A stretch of DNA of 64,000 nt from Hysterangium stoloniferum (GCA_015178975.1 WHVD01000016.1:248001-312000), one strand, 5' to 3'; positions 10,483 to 24,436 are shown, numbered from the stretch's first letter. Translations and numbers: made by a program. Notes: a model not told the origin generated them from the sequence alone.

Positions 10483-12841
10483 TCCCTCTCTTCCCTTTCT
10501 CCACTTTAGCTAAAATGAATTTTGTATGTTATACTTGCATATGATTAATCCAAAAGCTGATTGTTCGGCGCACCTCCACTCTTAATCTATGGACCCCGTC
10601 CGATGCGTTGTCTTCTCGGGTTATTATAACTGCGCATTAAACCTTGCGAGAAATGATCAGTCCCCTAAAGCCTTCATACAGATGTACTACAGACTCGTGC
10701 ACACCAGTGTAGAAATTCGCAGTTGCTTTAAGAGCCACTTCCTGGTTAAGGAGAAGATGCTCCAGAGCCTATCAAACTTCTCGTTGGGGAATACATGTTA
10801 AGTTTTCAATTGTTGTTACTCTCTAACGGGATAACGGATTGTATCCTGGTTGACTGATATTACCTACTTGCACATTACCCGACCAACTACTTGAATTCAG
10901 AAACAACTAGTGCCTAATTCACCACCTAGCTGACCGTCTGGATCAAAACAAACACCATACAGTGTTTAGAATGACAACAGACTGGTAAGTTACATACCCT
11001 TGTCCATTGTCGCTGCCTCTGCCTCCTAAACCCTCGTGTGCTGCTCCCTCTAACCCCCCCCCCACGTTGCTGGTACCCACTGCCAACGGGGCTACCGATC
11101 GTTGTTGACGCGCGTGTTACTTCGACCACACACGTTCATTCTTAGGAATACCTTGTTCCACCCCTCCCCACCCCTCAGTCTATCTGATTCTGCCCTTATT
11201 TTAATACGACCCCCACGACACGCCATTCCTGTTTTCTTCCCAAGGCTCGTAGGCACATCATAATATGGATGACCGACCGGGCACTGCGCTGCGGGAAGTT
11301 CTGACTGCCGCTGGAGGACCATCGGTGGATCTCTCCGTCGCAAGAATTAACATCTTTGGTATCATCTGACTACAGTGGGCGATAGGTTTAGAACCCTGTC
11401 TCCTGCTCGCGAGGGCCAAGTGCATCCCTGGTATTCCTTGTCTGTGTGAGTCCCGGAAATATCTTGCTCTAAGGTAGGTCAGGGTTGTATAAATTGATGG
11501 AAAGATTGCTGTATTTTATACCGCGCAAGTATGCAGGATCATCAGAAGCAAGAATATTTCGCCGACATCAGGATCGAAATACCTTGTCCGTACCTCATAT
11601 ATTTGTAGATATATTTTCGCACCTCAATACAGGACAGGTCCTAAACTTAAAAAATGAATTAAATCCGTTACTTTACTTTTAGGACGCATACTATTTGACT
11701 ATGGTGGGTGGTAATGAATGAGATTTTGCCAGAAGAAAAGTGAAGGATATTAGTATACTCATTAACACGGTTCTAGCTGGCTGGAGAAATGGAACAGAAG
11801 CATTAAATTGAGATTCATGTGAAAAATTTCCTATTGGCTGAACAGCTGCCTCCAAGTCATCTAACATGGCTGAACATCTACTTTATTCATCAAAAACCAC
11901 ATATGCTCGTCTTAGCATCTCTATTCGGGGTTTAAGACGCAATTAGTCAGTGTGTACCTTGGCAATCTGAAATATATCACTCTGATATTGGGGGTTTCAA
12001 TCGCCATGTCCCTGGCAACCATCAAAATGAAGAGGCATGGCTTGGCACGTGGACCACGTAATCGAGACGCCATTCAATTCTGTAGATTTCTAAATCCTGT
12101 TCGGGGCGGCCCCACAAATACTGAATGGGGACCAAGACCTTGGTCCTTTAGGAAGTGTGAGAATAGAGTACATGATTCCACAAGTTTATCGTCAAACGGC
12201 ACGATATCGGCAGTCCTACATGAATTTTTGACTGTCAACTCGCGTCCACTAGAGTCCACCCGTATCGTTGCTTCAATCCCATGGAGCAGAACTATCGCGC
12301 CAACACCCCACTTCAGATGGTGCTAACATGTTCATGCCATCATGAACGCTTATACACACGGACCTGCAGATGCACTTATAATACACCTTATAGTGTACGA
12401 TAGATCGCCCATGGGTGTTTGTGGTCGAATTCGAATGTAGCACGTGGGATCCATCATTATTGACGTGCCAATACACCGAGGACATTGCATCAACCTCACT
12501 TTCTGTAGAAAACCAAGTATGATCGATGTAGCGCAAAGGCGAGCACAAGCAATGCTAATTTTCTGAACCGCGCGCGAGGCCTGAAAAAGACACCAGGCAC
12601 ACCCTGATTCCCAGGTTAACCCTGCCATCTGGCCTATGCCCGTGCCAGTGGAGAGAACGTTTCTAATAAAATTAAAATGCTGATATTTGGCTACGCTTGG
12701 CCTACAATTAATATCTACAGGATCAAGATGTCGCTCGTGGCACCAGTAAAGCAGGTATAGTATATATGCAAGTCTCTATGAAGGAATTGCCCCCCTAGAC
12801 ACTCCTCTTCACGAATCTCAAGTCTCATTCATTCGAAGGAA
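10483..12841. other. 2.4 kb stretch without a recognisable gene
   Basis: Open frames here (10589-10801 plus, 11092-11343 minus, 11952-12326 plus, 12273-12628 minus) are short, have no domain I recognise and do not join across plausible introns. A run of ten C lies near 11055. The minus-strand frames at 12273-12628 are the most protein-like but remain unassigned; they could be the remains of a decayed gene. Confidence 0.4.
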
Positions 12842-14635
12842 ATGGGTATCAGATTGGATGTGTCTATCCTCACAGGACTTATTATGCAATCTTTTTTTTA
12901 TGGCATCTTTCAAGTGAGTGGTATATTCTCTCTCGTTTGCCAAAGTGCCAGCAGAAGAATCGTATATCTAGGTGTTGTTTTTAATTTGCATATATGTGCT
13001 TGTAACTGGGTTATTTGGCCTATTACTTGTTGAAACGCATATAGGCTTACCTGGATTCACAGACGCACCACAAATCACATCAACTGGCATTTTCTCATCA
13101 CTGCGTGTCTCATGGTGCGTAACTTCCCGTCGTGTATTTATTCTCTCCAACTATGTATTTTACTAGTGGGTAGCCACCGGCGTTAACTTCGCTCTCAGTT
13201 GGAGTAGAGTAATGGGTTAGTGCCTCATCGGAGTCAATTAGTGATGTTTTGGTTGCTCACTTGATGTTTGTTTCCTAGATGGATTTATTTTCCTTCAACC
13301 GGACCTACGAACTAATCCGAGGGCGATTGATGATTATTTCCTCAATTTGCGTCATTGGTATTTTACCGTACCTTACCTATGATTAATTCTTTACTGACCA
13401 TCTTCAGGAAAGAAGTACGCGATTCTTATTCATATAAACCCTGTCAATGACTCAATAAGTCGATTATAGGTCGCACGCACCGGTGTATATATCGCATTAA
13501 CAGCCGTGGCAGACTCATTATTCGTGAGATATTTTTGCTGTTCATTCTGCAGTGCTTGGAATTTCCCAAATTTCTAGATCTATCGTTTGTACATTGTTTA
13601 TGGTATTTGTTTCTAATTATGGTAGGACATTGGACTAATATGTTTCTAGGGCACAGCAAAACTGTAATTATACTTCCTGTTCTGCTGTTATGCGGGAGCA
13701 TTGGTATGTGTAGACCTCTATCGCCATAGCCATAGTTGTGGGATCTCATAGTCGTATTTGTAGCAGCCGGAATAGGCATCGAAGTGGTGATCGGCACCAC
13801 CTCGTCCGAAGTGAGCTTGGAGAACCTATAATAAACATTTTTCACTAATGTCCAAGCAGCTTTTCGGAAGTGGCCTTATGGGCTGGCTCGCGTCATTCTT
13901 TAGCCTCTCTCTTGTACAAAATGTCCTTACCACGCTCCTCATTGTGTATGTTTCTTTTATTATTTCCTCCGCTTTCCTTCAATAACAGTCTACAGCTACC
14001 GAATCTGGCGCGTGAACATGGAAGTATCTCTCTATCCGAACTCACGCTCACTGTGGCCAGTAATGGCTATTGTCCTTGAAAGTGGTGCCCTATATTCCGG
14101 TACACTGTTGGTCTTGTTGTGTGCCTACGTGGCTGACTGTTTCGCACAGTATATTGGTATGTTTCCCTGGCATGACTTGACTATTATCTTATGAAGTACC
14201 CGCAGCACTTGACATACTGGTCCCCATTATCGTTCGTCACCGTCATTTTTCGTCCTTTGATTACCTGGCAGATATCTGACGTTCAGCGATAGGGCATTAC
14301 GTTTAATTTAATTATCGTCAGGGTATGTCCTCTCAGATACGGAGCTTGTCTCTTTACTTCCCTTTACAATAAAGGTTGGCCTCGGAATGTCACACAACTT
14401 TTCAGGAATCCGTAACGTTCCCAATCCGCCTAGACCTAGCATCGCCATACTCCCTCTACAGAAGAAGCCTAATATCAATGTCTCCCGACTTGTCGATCTG
14501 GAAAGGAAAGCTGATCGTAATACTTCTCTCAGCGCAGATACCAAGGCTGCTTACGGTGATGAGGGATCTGATAACTTGGAGGGATACTCCCTGCGAGATC
14601 GATTTCTAAGCATCTCCCTCAAAGGAGGTATCTAA
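12842..14635 (+). CDS. Seven-helix membrane protein of an agaricomycete-specific family
   Basis: A gene of about 12 exons starting at ATG 12842. Confirmed pieces include 12842-12913, 12972-13009, 13279-13357, a 7-nt exon 13408-13414, and 13470-13523; the last exon runs from about 14373 to the TAA at 14633-14635. The joined frame gives hydrophobic helices (VSILTGLIMQSFFYGI, VLFLICIYVLVTG, FLITACLMWVATG, ALTAVADSLFIYRLYIVYG, VIILPVLLLCGSI, SFFSLSLVQNVLTTLLIVYSYRIW, AIVLESGALYSGTLLVLLCAYV, LIIVR), then a hydrophilic Ser/Arg-rich cytoplasmic tail. The D-x-x-[IL]-YR-[LC]-Y-[IV]-V signature marks a large, functionally uncharacterised membrane family of mushrooms, receptor-like in layout. No ligand or role can be stated. 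Two or three of the internal junctions are less certain. Confidence 0.75.
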
Positions 14636-16986
14636 TTCAATAGGATTTTTGACGATTATTTATCACCGAGGTGCGGACGAAATATCGACACAAAACAGTG
14701 TTCTTTTTTGTCATATATATATTTCCACACAGTTATGCATCACGAGCCTGCCAGTGGTTTGGTTTGTGCGCAATCAAGGGAGGGAGGAGAGGTTAACACA
14801 TGGCTCAAAAGACTACTTGTCAGTCAAAGATGTCCAGAGTTCTTAATTATTTTTTTGTTATATTTCGAGCATCATCCAGGCTCAGTTCCCTTTCTCAACT
14901 TCCTGTAAATCCCATTTTCCCACTGTCTCTTTATTTGCCATTTTCATTGTTTCCACTTCCCCCATTGTCCTCCTTCCGCTTTTAGAATTTATATTATTTA
15001 GTGTTCAAATATGTAGCTACATGAATGAAAGTTCCCTGCGCGATTGCGAGGTCTTCTGCTATACTCGGGTGCGTGATAGAGACATGCGCATCTCAATATT
15101 TTTAAATGGTGTTCCATACCTGTCACACTTGGCAGCTAAATCAGCAACGAAGAGGCGGAAAATAGGAGAGCAAGTATGAGGGGGATCCGAAGCACTTCAA
15201 GCGTTGGACCGGAGGTCAGCGCTGAGTGTTGGCAATCCCAAGTGGAAAAGTCGTGATAACTTCTTTTATGTATACATGAAGGCATCTCTAATTGCTTTAA
15301 AAGACTTCAGGAGTCTAGTGCAGTCCACAGCCATGGGCATGGAGACATCCCAAGTCAGCTTACTTTATAAACGGATGTCAGCAGTAGCCGCGCTGCCCTG
15401 CTGTGTCGGTCTGAACTAATGCGCAGTGGGCGAAGCGTGAATATCGTGGAAGAAGGGAGTGGTATCGGTAGGATGCGACATTCAATATAAAGACGATGTG
15501 ATTCTTGTGAGAAGCCGTAAGCCATGTAGATTATAGCGGTAGAGGAGAAGGAATGCGCAGTTCCTAATTTGGGAGTTCGACCGTGAGGGGAGCCAGATTC
15601 TTTAGTGCCATGAACTCGAGACGAACATACATCATCAAACACCGTCTGAACCTCTCCCACACGGTAGGAGGGGAACCCTGCCACCTATTTTCTGGTTGAT
15701 GTACCACTAGCGATCAAAATCCGGAAGAAGTATTGCATATAACTCCCAAACGAGGCCTCTCAATCAAAAGAGATTGCCCGGAGTAGAAATAGGATGGAGA
15801 TGTAACTTTCAATTACCTCCGAGTCGATAAATCAATCATCTTCGGCACCTTCAGGGAGGTCAACCGGAATGTCTACCACCGTCTCGGTATTGAATTAATC
15901 TGACTTATGAAACGCCCCTAGTGGCATCCCCCGTCATCGCTGCTCTCAGATGTGGCGTTAATGAACACTCCGAAACATGGCCTCGTGAATAGGATAGGTA
16001 TGAAAAGCCTCTACTTTATCACGATGTCATGTGTTTGATTTCCGGAACTGGTTCCAGCGGGGAAGTACCAGCTCCAAACGTGCTCACAACCGTCGGTTAC
16101 CACAAACCATTTCCCGGAGCCCTTCCCTTGGTCCAATCATGCTCAACGTTTATATTACGTCAGCGCCTCATCGCCTAGAAACAATTTATCACTCGGGGCA
16201 AGTTGCGAGGCAATCCAGAAGATCGGACCAAACTTACAAGGTTCAGGGTCGTTAGTTAGTAGACCAAAATTTGAGGGTGTACAGCATTACGTTCCCTTTC
16301 ATATGATTGAAATAACGTGTATTCTTGTCTTTTGTAAGATCTGAAATCGAGCAATTGTGCTGAGTTTCAAAAACGAATAGATCTAGAGTACTTTCATCGC
16401 AGATACACCAGGATGCTTTTATATTCCGATAGGAGCCTGTGCACCACATATCATGATATGATACATGTAAGGTTGAAATCATATGGGTCCTTTGATCAAA
16501 GTTGGGGTTATGTAAGTTAAATTGCTTGGTCCAGCTGGCCAATTTAGCCCGATCACAGTCTGGTTATATATACTGGTTCAGGGGCCTTTGACTTTGAGCC
16601 TGATTTTCGTTATCTCGGGGGTACTAGCCACACAAACTTCCGAAGGCACTTTTTTTTAAAGTTTGAAGTAAGGGCGATGGATTTTAACTTGATGCTCCTA
16701 CAGGCAAAACGGGTACTCGAACAATACACATGTATAACATGCATCACGGTGCCACGGCATTTTCCTTATAAACAAACTGATTATTTTAAGACTCATAATT
16801 GCCGTCATATAGTTATCATTTTAAGACACCATTAGGCAAATATATGAGATACATCTCGGAGGCAAAGATATGGAACTATTTGTACATATTTGTATGCGGA
16901 CCCATATGTTTTTCACGTGCAAGCGGTTCCTCCATATATGCGTCCTGCGATAACGTCGTCTCTCTTCCTCAGCTTTCACCACTACA
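14636..16986. other. 2.3 kb intergenic stretch
   Basis: No supported gene. Minus-strand frames at 15355-15684 and 16252-16542 are short, without domains or splice continuity. A pyrimidine-rich tract at 14870-14985 (CCCATTTTCCC..TTTCCACTTCCCCC) is the most distinctive sequence. Confidence 0.4.
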
Positions 16987-18250
16987 ATGTCTGCGGAAAA
17001 TCAAGCTGAAACCCCAGACGTGAAGTCTCAATACACCTCCATCCTGCGTGTCACTCATATTCCTCTTGTCGAATCGGGTATCTCCACCATACACGACACA
17101 CTTTCGAAGACACCCCTTATTCGCACGCCTTACCACATCTCGCTGGCCATTTCCAGCACTCTTGTGCCCTACTTGCAGTCCGCGTCGACTCACTACCCCT
17201 TCGCCCCATTTTTAGCGTATGGAGACCGCGCGGCGAACAAGACTCTTGATATCGCGCAAGAAAAGTGGCCATACCCGTTCGAGAGCAAGCCTGAACAGGT
17301 CTGGGGCGATGTCAGGTCTGTGGCCGATTCGCGTGTTATCCAACCAGCTGTCAGCGTGGCAAAGACCGTTGATCAGGTGAGTTGTGTAAATCAGTCTTGG
17401 TTCATCTAACCCACCTTCCGTAATAGTCCCTGGCACCTATCGTTGACACGTTCTCTTCTGTTGTAAATAAGTTCCACACGGGCATTGATGACCCCGTGGC
17501 TACAGAAGATTCCCAGATTCGACGTGCATATGGGCTGCTCCAGAAGGTTAAAGTCGATATTGTCCGCTATTCCAACGAAGAGCAGACAGCGATTGTGTGA
17601 GCGTGCTATTAAAATTGTATATCATCATTCGGACTTACGTTATTTATCAGTCAAAACATTAATGACACTCTTACGCGTCTCTCATCCCACAGCTCTGCGT
17701 TACTGGCCGCCCTCCGCTCCCGGTCCGAGGATGCCGCCGCCCGTGCTCACGACCTGGGACAATCGGTACTTGTAGAGGTAGAGAGGCTGCCTGTATGTTA
17801 ACCTAACAATGCGTATTCCCCCCTTTAATACCATTTCTCGCATACAGCCTCTTCTCGCTTCCCTCAGCTCGAATGCGTCTACAACAATCAAAGATGCTAC
17901 CGCCTCCCTCCGTGATATCCTGACATCTCCTGAGAGTTTTTCTGAGAAAATTCCCAAGGTGCGAATGGCACTCAAAGATATCCTCGAGGACATCACGGGC
18001 AAGGTACATACCTCTTCGCTATTCTGGACCCGCGTTCAACTGACACGCAGCTGCCCAGATTAACGGACTCGTGGTCGACCTAAGGTCAGGTTCTTCTTCA
18101 GGAGTCTCCTCCACCCCTAGTACTCCGAACGGACTACTACTTAAAACATCGCCAAAAGCGACGAAACAGACTAAGAGTGGACCGAAAAGGGGTGGCGGGC
18201 CTCCATTTAGCAACGAGAACATAGCCGTTCAGGGTGTAGGGCTTAGCTGA
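16987..18250 (+). CDS. Perilipin-like lipid-droplet protein
   Basis: Five exons: 16987-17376, 17427-17596, 17693-17792, 17848-18003 and 18059-18250; 335 residues, frame kept at each junction. The first 130 residues carry the PAT-like features of fungal perilipins (MPL1/CAP20 type): repeated short amphipathic segments, and AANKTLDIAQEKWPYPF ending the domain. Residues about 140-270 form long amphipathic helices (VVNKFHTGIDD, LLQKVKVDIV, KVRMALKDILEDI). The C-terminus is basic and Ser/Pro-rich. Such proteins coat lipid droplets and control lipolysis. Assignment rests on motif style and helix pattern, so the exact subfamily is open. Confidence 0.75.
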
Positions 18251-19522
18251 GATGTTATTGCGACATATTGGCCAATTTCATTCCGTTCTCTTTATTTCAC
18301 TCCCTCCTATCAGTAGACTGCGTAAAACCCTTCCCGCGCTCTCGTGGACTAGTGCGGGCGGTAATAGATTAGCATTCCGTCTCTCCCTGCAGCTTCTCGT
18401 TTTTTCCTCGTATGAGTGTATAATACGTAGATTAGGGTTATAGTCCGTTATAAGTGATCTCTCAAGCCGTTTGCTTTTGAGTTCTAGTGCTGCCGGCCGA
18501 AGCCGTCCGATTTCGATACTCAATAATTGTTACGAGAGTGTGGCGCAAAACCAGTAATGTTGCGAGTGGTACCATGAAAAGTTCCACGGAAAGAGTGTCG
18601 CCAGGCTACTGGTTTGCATCAAAAGCTCATAACCATTATTGAAATATATAACACAGTGATGCACGTGATATCAACTTAGTGTTCTATTTCGAGCATCTCA
18701 CAAGCTCGTATTTTTCTGCAAAGCAGCAGCGGGATTCCTCTTTCTGGTTTCTCTGTCCCCCCCTTTGACATTTACAGTCTTTGTCTCTTTCAATATATAC
18801 GTGCATGACCTTGACAGTATCTCTGCAGGTGGTAACCATGGGAAGCAATATATAATTAACAGGTATTACGAGAGCTTTGCAGCTGCTCGGTGAAATTAGG
18901 ATTCATTTTTCAAATCTGAATCCGTTCTATTGGTGTTTGACTGCCATGGGTGCACCGATGGCCACTATTTTTGCACTACTAGTAGTGTGCACTTTGAGTG
19001 AAAAAAAGAAGTATGTAGTATCTATTTGAAGCTTGATACCAACGTTTGCAATTGTCCTTTGGACCATCCTTACTAGATAAGCCTGGCGCAGGCATACCAG
19101 CAGATCTTTAGCTACTCATGTAATCATCCTGTTTTATCCCGCTACCCAATCTGTATCCTGTTCGCTAGTTCCTCGAGCAAACTACCGTGGTCTTATCAAT
19201 ATGTGTGACTCAGTCCCAGTGAACCTATTTGACAACAGGCTTTCACTTCCCCGTCTTAAGTATATCATATTACCCTTCCGGGCACCTCAATCCACGACCA
19301 AAGAGGATTTGGGGTGATCAATCGATTTACAAGTGTGAAACCATAATTTAGATCTCCACGCGGGCGTCTAAAGTGAGGTCGCCAAGTCAGTGATTTTCCA
19401 TCAGAAGGCGTTGCGGTTTCAGAAAAATTATTGAAATACATAGCAAAGGAATGTAAAATGAAGAGCGGGTTTGTGGCTGACCCGAGACATATGCATGTAA
19501 TCTCGGGCATAAAAAAGGAGAT
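18251..19522. other. 1.3 kb intergenic stretch
   Basis: Lies between the perilipin gene and tRNA-Ile. I find no gene. It contains TATATA-type AT-rich tracts and no clear repeats. Confidence 0.4.
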
Positions 19523-19604
19523 GGCCAAAGTGGGGGTCGAACCCAAGACCTTCGAGTAACACAGAATATTAGCTCGACGCTCTAACCAACTGAGCTATTC
19601 GGCC
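19523..19604 (-). tRNA. tRNA-Ile(AAT) with about 9-nt intron
   Basis: On the minus strand: acceptor GGCCGAA pairs with TTTGGCC (one G-T), the D arm is GCTC..GAGC, the anticodon stem TCGAG pairs with CTCGA, and the T loop is TTCGACC. The loop starts C-T-AAT-A, so the anticodon is AAT (isoleucine). About nine extra bases (TTCTGTGTT) follow position 37, the canonical eukaryotic tRNA intron site. The outermost T-stem pair is a mismatch (T-C). The gene is otherwise intact and stands alone between protein genes. Confidence 0.88.
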
Positions 19605-19927
19605 GATATAAGTAGGCACTTATGTAGGTATACGTACCTCTTTATCTACGGAGCTATTAAAGACGACCAGCTATCACCCAGCTTCGCTTCAACTACCAAT
19701 TTTACCCAATAGTAAAGATACAAAGAATGTTACAATAAAATACATATTTCACAGGCTGTCGCAGGAGAAGAGGGGAGACCCAGGACCCAAGTGATGAAGT
19801 ATCTCCCTGCATCGAGCCCAGAATTGATTACGCTGGATGATGGAATACTAAATGATCCGTAACTTCATCGCGAAGAATATGATTCCACTAATGTGCGAGG
19901 AGGCGAAGATGGGCAATATGGTCGAAC
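19605..19927. other. Intergenic between tRNA-Ile and VPS3 3' end
   Basis: About 320 nt of AT-rich sequence directly upstream of tRNA-Ile (minus strand) and at the VPS3 3' flank. No gene is seen. Confidence 0.4.
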
Positions 19928-22900
19928 TTATGGTACATCCCCTTCGATTGCAACTCCTCGTTGGGGACTGCGCGCCAATTTTTCCGAGCCAATGTCGTGT
20001 GGTGATACCGTCCCGCTCACTGCTTCCAAAACAACAACCTTCTCGTGATTGTCCCCAACGGCCTCACCTTCAAAGGCCGCCGGCGGCGGAGGTTCCGACC
20101 CAGGCAGCGGCTCTTCGATAATAGCACCTTGCTCCCGCAAAAGGACATACGCGTTGTCGCGGACCTAAATTCCGAATACGCAGTGTTGAGCGTCGTGTTC
20201 CGAAAACTGAGATATGACATACCTCGAGATTCTGGCCCAGACATACTGCCTTCAATATTTCGCCTTCACAGCGTTCGTGCACGGAGTGCCGTAAGGAACG
20301 TGCAAGGAATGACGACACAATGTTCAATGACCAGGTGGATGGGACTAGAGATAATACCTAAGGAAGAGGCATGAGTTGACGTCCAAATGATGGATCGACG
20401 AGACCTTACATCGAGGACGTTCAGCTTGCCCCCCTGAGAATTCAACAAGTGTGCAGTGTGAGTCTCCGTAGCTTCACTAAGTAACGGAGGTCATCAGCAT
20501 TGCAACCACGCGCAGGATGAGTCATACACTCACCCGCCATTCATGTATACTTCTAAGAGAACACGTAGCAGTTTTCCCTTAGTTTCTTCCAAGGCCACAG
20601 CGCCATGCACATTTGTCTTTGTAGAACTACCCTTTCCATTTGAATTCTCGATCACCAGCGACGCCCATGGCTGAAGTTCAAATCGTTCGCTAAGGACCTG
20701 CGCAACTTTCGGCGAGATCGCACATCCGCCAAGCGCACAGTAAGCGTCTGCTGAGGTGGTATCGTGGAGGTTGTGGACTAGGATCTTGAGAGCATCGCTA
20801 TGGTGACCGAGCTACGTTAAACCTCGTCAGCGCAAGACCTACATAATATGTGCATATATAGTCTCCGAACCTTCCCGTCTAATATAGCCAGTTCAAAACC
20901 CAATGCTTCTTCCAATGGTATCAGCTTATCACGAATGGCATGAACATCATAGAGTGCGGAGCCTTGGAGGAATAGGTCTGCACAACAGCGGTCCCGAACA
21001 TGCTTGTACATAGGTGACGTCACCTCCAATGTAGTTACGAGGTGGGTTAGGAAAGGCACCGAACTACCTTGTATCGAGTACTCAAGGGCTGGACCAAGGA
21101 TGAGTAGCAAAAAATGTGTTGGGATCAGATTCGTACCTGAATCTCGAAAGAACTCAACAACTTCGTCATTTTGTAAAGCGGAGACTAATCGATCGACATA
21201 GACGTGCGCCAGGCGTGCATGTAGGGTCGGATCCTTAGGCAGATAATCTTAACAGGTTCAATACGGAAAGAACGGGCGCACATACATTGCTGCATTTTCT
21301 AAGAACAAGATGCTCAAGGAACTGTTGTCCGGCTGCTAGATTGACAGCCTCCAGTTGTGACAATAGCGCACTATCATCAGCCTTGGTCGACCGCTTCCCG
21401 TCAGCAGACATCAAAAGCTGAGTCAAATTTTAGACAAATGTTTACCAAAAAAAAAGGCATACATACTTTCAAACCCGCTGTGGTATCGCGCTTGACAAGC
21501 CACAGGCCCCAACGTTGTACTAACGCTCGATCACGCGACTCGGATAACAGAGTGATCATTTGCGCAAGAGGATCCAGAATATCCTCGTCCATCCACTCAC
21601 CATCAACGAGTCTACCCCACTGTCAGTAGTTCCCATTAGTTCGCAAATAAACGAAAAACACACTTGGACCAGATCTCCAGAAGTTTTTCATTGTTCCCTT
21701 GTTTTTGATGGATTTTAAGTAGAGCGTTGTATTGCCCAGTCTGGATCAAAGTGTCTTCAACTTCTTCCACAATAATACTGTCGGACGAGCCAATCAAAGC
21801 GTATAAGTCTTGCGTCTCCTCGTTCTCGGCAAACAATTTTACTTGTAATGTGTCGATCACCTGGATAGAAGGGGAGTCACTTTGGTTACTGATCGACGTA
21901 CAGATGATCATACTCGACTGATTTCCTCCGGTAAGGTCTCGCCACTATAGAGCGCTTTGTTCTTCCATTTACGTAGATATTCACGGAGCATGTCTCGAGC
22001 TGAGACTGCAAGAAGCTTACGCAGCTCAGATGTAGGTGGCGCCGATCTGGTGTTCGGTTTTAAGTGCGGCGAATAGTTCTTTACTAAGTTCGAGACGACT
22101 GCGAGTCAGTTCCCGCAACGAGAAGAGGGAAGGAGGATTGATCAGGGGTCGTAGCATGTGAGGTGTGGAGGGACGAGGATGAGGCAAATACTCACTGATA
22201 GTGTCAACACTATCCAATGCGTTCATTTGGGAGGTCAAACCATTGAAGGCTGGGAGGTACGGCGTCGAGGATAAAATTGTGCCCCGCAAATCCGGGAATA
22301 GTCGTATTAAAAGTCGTGGGTCAACGTTACCTCTAAATAAATTAATGCCAGCGTCCTCAAAATTAGTGGTTGACAGGAATTTGTAGCCTAATCGTTGATA
22401 AGCATATTGAATTTCGTCATTCTAGTTCGGCCGTGGTAATCAATTATTGTCAAATTTCTGAGGAGAGTTGCACTTACCTGGGCCATAATCTCTGGCAGTG
22501 AGAACGATCCTTGCTTTTTCATTTCATCAAATATTTTTTGTTGCTCTTTCACCAAGTTTGTCACGTCCTTCAATTTATGGCTCTCGAGAAGTACCTCTAC
22601 CTGTTGCAGGAATGTAGGTGTAGTCAGCGCATAAATAGCATCCTGTCCAATTGCGAGCAAGGCGGACTTTGACTGCCTTATTCGAGGCTTTGACGAAGTT
22701 GTAGAAATAAGACTACTCCGTCGGGAAGGCAGAGGCGAGGAGATGGGGAGTGTGTTCTGGCCGTTCGCCGCAGCTTCTATGGCGCTGCTATCTGGCGAAT
22801 CTGGCTCTAAAAGTTGAAAGTCTTTTTTTTCAAGATTATGTGCCTCAACCCCGGGAGGAACAACATATCCTCCACAGCATTTCTGCAGCCTGACGGCAGA

Positions 22901-24135
22901 AAGGGCGTCCAATGGAAGAATTACTTGACAGATCTCTTGCGAGTCCACATTGTGTACTTTCATAGAACCGTTGGGAAGAAGAGCGATGACATACGGATAT
23001 TCGCAACCTATAAGAATCAGTTAAGTCATCTGAACAAGTGTTACTCCGCCGCATCTCGTACATATGGCCGCGGGATGCGTCTCCCACGTCAGTGTCCCAC
23101 GAACGGGATCCCCTGTTCCCCTGATGAAAACGCCTAATGAATTTGTACCGGTCCACGATAAAATAAGAAATTCATTGTCGGCAATGACAGTGATAAGCGG
23201 TTTGACTGGAGCAGACCTTTCATCCTGAGATAATGGTAGGAGAGGTATTGAAACAGTCGATTCAAGGTCAATGACTTGATAGTTCTCGCTATCCGCAACA
23301 CAGAGATACTGGTCTGATAACCTCGCAAGTTCCGCACCATTGGGCAGTTGGATTTCCTAGTTGGATGCGCTGATGTTGAAAAAATAACAGGGAAAGTGTA
23401 GGTAATGGTTATACCTTGCGGAATTGAAGTCGGCGTACACCGATAGTATACACGATTATGCTGCTCGGCTTTATAACGCATAAACGAATGGATTCTGGCA
23501 CTTGTGGTCGACGTTCTGTGCTCGATTTCCGCTCTTGTGCCTCATCCAGAGCAAATGAGACAACATTACGAATGGGCTTGATTTCTACCAAAAATTCCAA
23601 ATTAGGGTAGGAGAAAAAACGAATTTGATGGTCTGTCCGACAACATATGAGTGAGATTCGTGGGCTGTGTAGTAATACACTTGCCGCAGAGAACTAGAAC
23701 TAATTCAACAGTAGGTGCTAATGAGATTTGTTCGATGGGTTCGCCAGATGGCAGCGTTTGGTGTGTTAGAATCTGGTAGGACTCAGCCTATACACATCTC
23801 TATTAGCAATTTGTATTAACAAGGACAGCAGTCTTACAGTTGCACCCAAAGATTCCACAAAGGTATATCTCAATAATGAACCGTTGGAGCAACCCAAATA
23901 TATATCGCTACCTAAAAGAGTGGACATGGCCTGTTAAATATTGCTCACAATTTGCTAAAAAAGATATACCATGGGCCTGTGCGCAACGTATTTCAACAGG
24001 CTCACGCCCTGCATATGAGCATGAACAGGTTTCCTTTACTTTATTATAACAGAGCACACCTTGTGTACCTTTGAGAAGATCGTTCACGCTCGAAATCAAG
24101 TGCTGGAGACGGTACGGAGAGACCTCTGTGCCCAT
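19928..24135 (-). CDS. VPS3: CORVET subunit Vps3 / TGFBRAP1-like tethering protein
   Basis: A large multi-exon minus-strand gene; ATG at 24133-24135 (MGTEVSPYRLQHLISS), stop at 19928-19930. The N-terminal third is a CNH beta-propeller: GREPVEIRCAQAHG joins to SDIYLGCSNGSLLRYTF, followed by IRNVVSFALDE. A linker with Ser-rich sequence (about 22690-22760) follows. The middle has a Vps39_1-type helical repeat (TGQYNALLKIHQKQGNNEKL), and the C-terminal part includes LLNSQGGKLNVLD, SSFLARSLRHSVHERCEGEI and LLREQGAIIEEP, matching the end of TGFBRAP1/Vps3. The protein is the Rab5-binding subunit of CORVET on early endosomes. Vps39/Vam6 shares the architecture but the C-terminal motifs favour Vps3. 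No RING or zinc finger is seen at the end, as in other fungi. Exon borders are only partly resolved. Confidence 0.82.
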
Positions 24136-24436
24136 GGCTTCCTAAGTACCAAAAATCGTGACGTGTTTTGGCTGATGTGACAGACTAGCAAGTCACGCTC
24201 TTATTCTTAAATATTAAATACCACAAGTTATCCGTGTTAAACACAGGGCATAGCATGACAGTGGTTGGATGAACATAATAAGCAAGATGACATGCGACCT
24301 CTCACCGTTGTTGATGATATCACATGAAGGATATTTCGATTTAACCATTGTCAAGCTGCTCATAACCGAGAAAGGAAGAACGACAAAGACAACTGTATAC
24401 GTATACCCCAAGAGAAAGCTGACTAAACAACACAAG

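Noticed and set aside
12273-12628. Minus-strand gene around 12.3-12.6 kb
   Set aside because: Two overlapping frames look slightly protein-like, but no domain, no start and no frame-consistent splice joins could be found.
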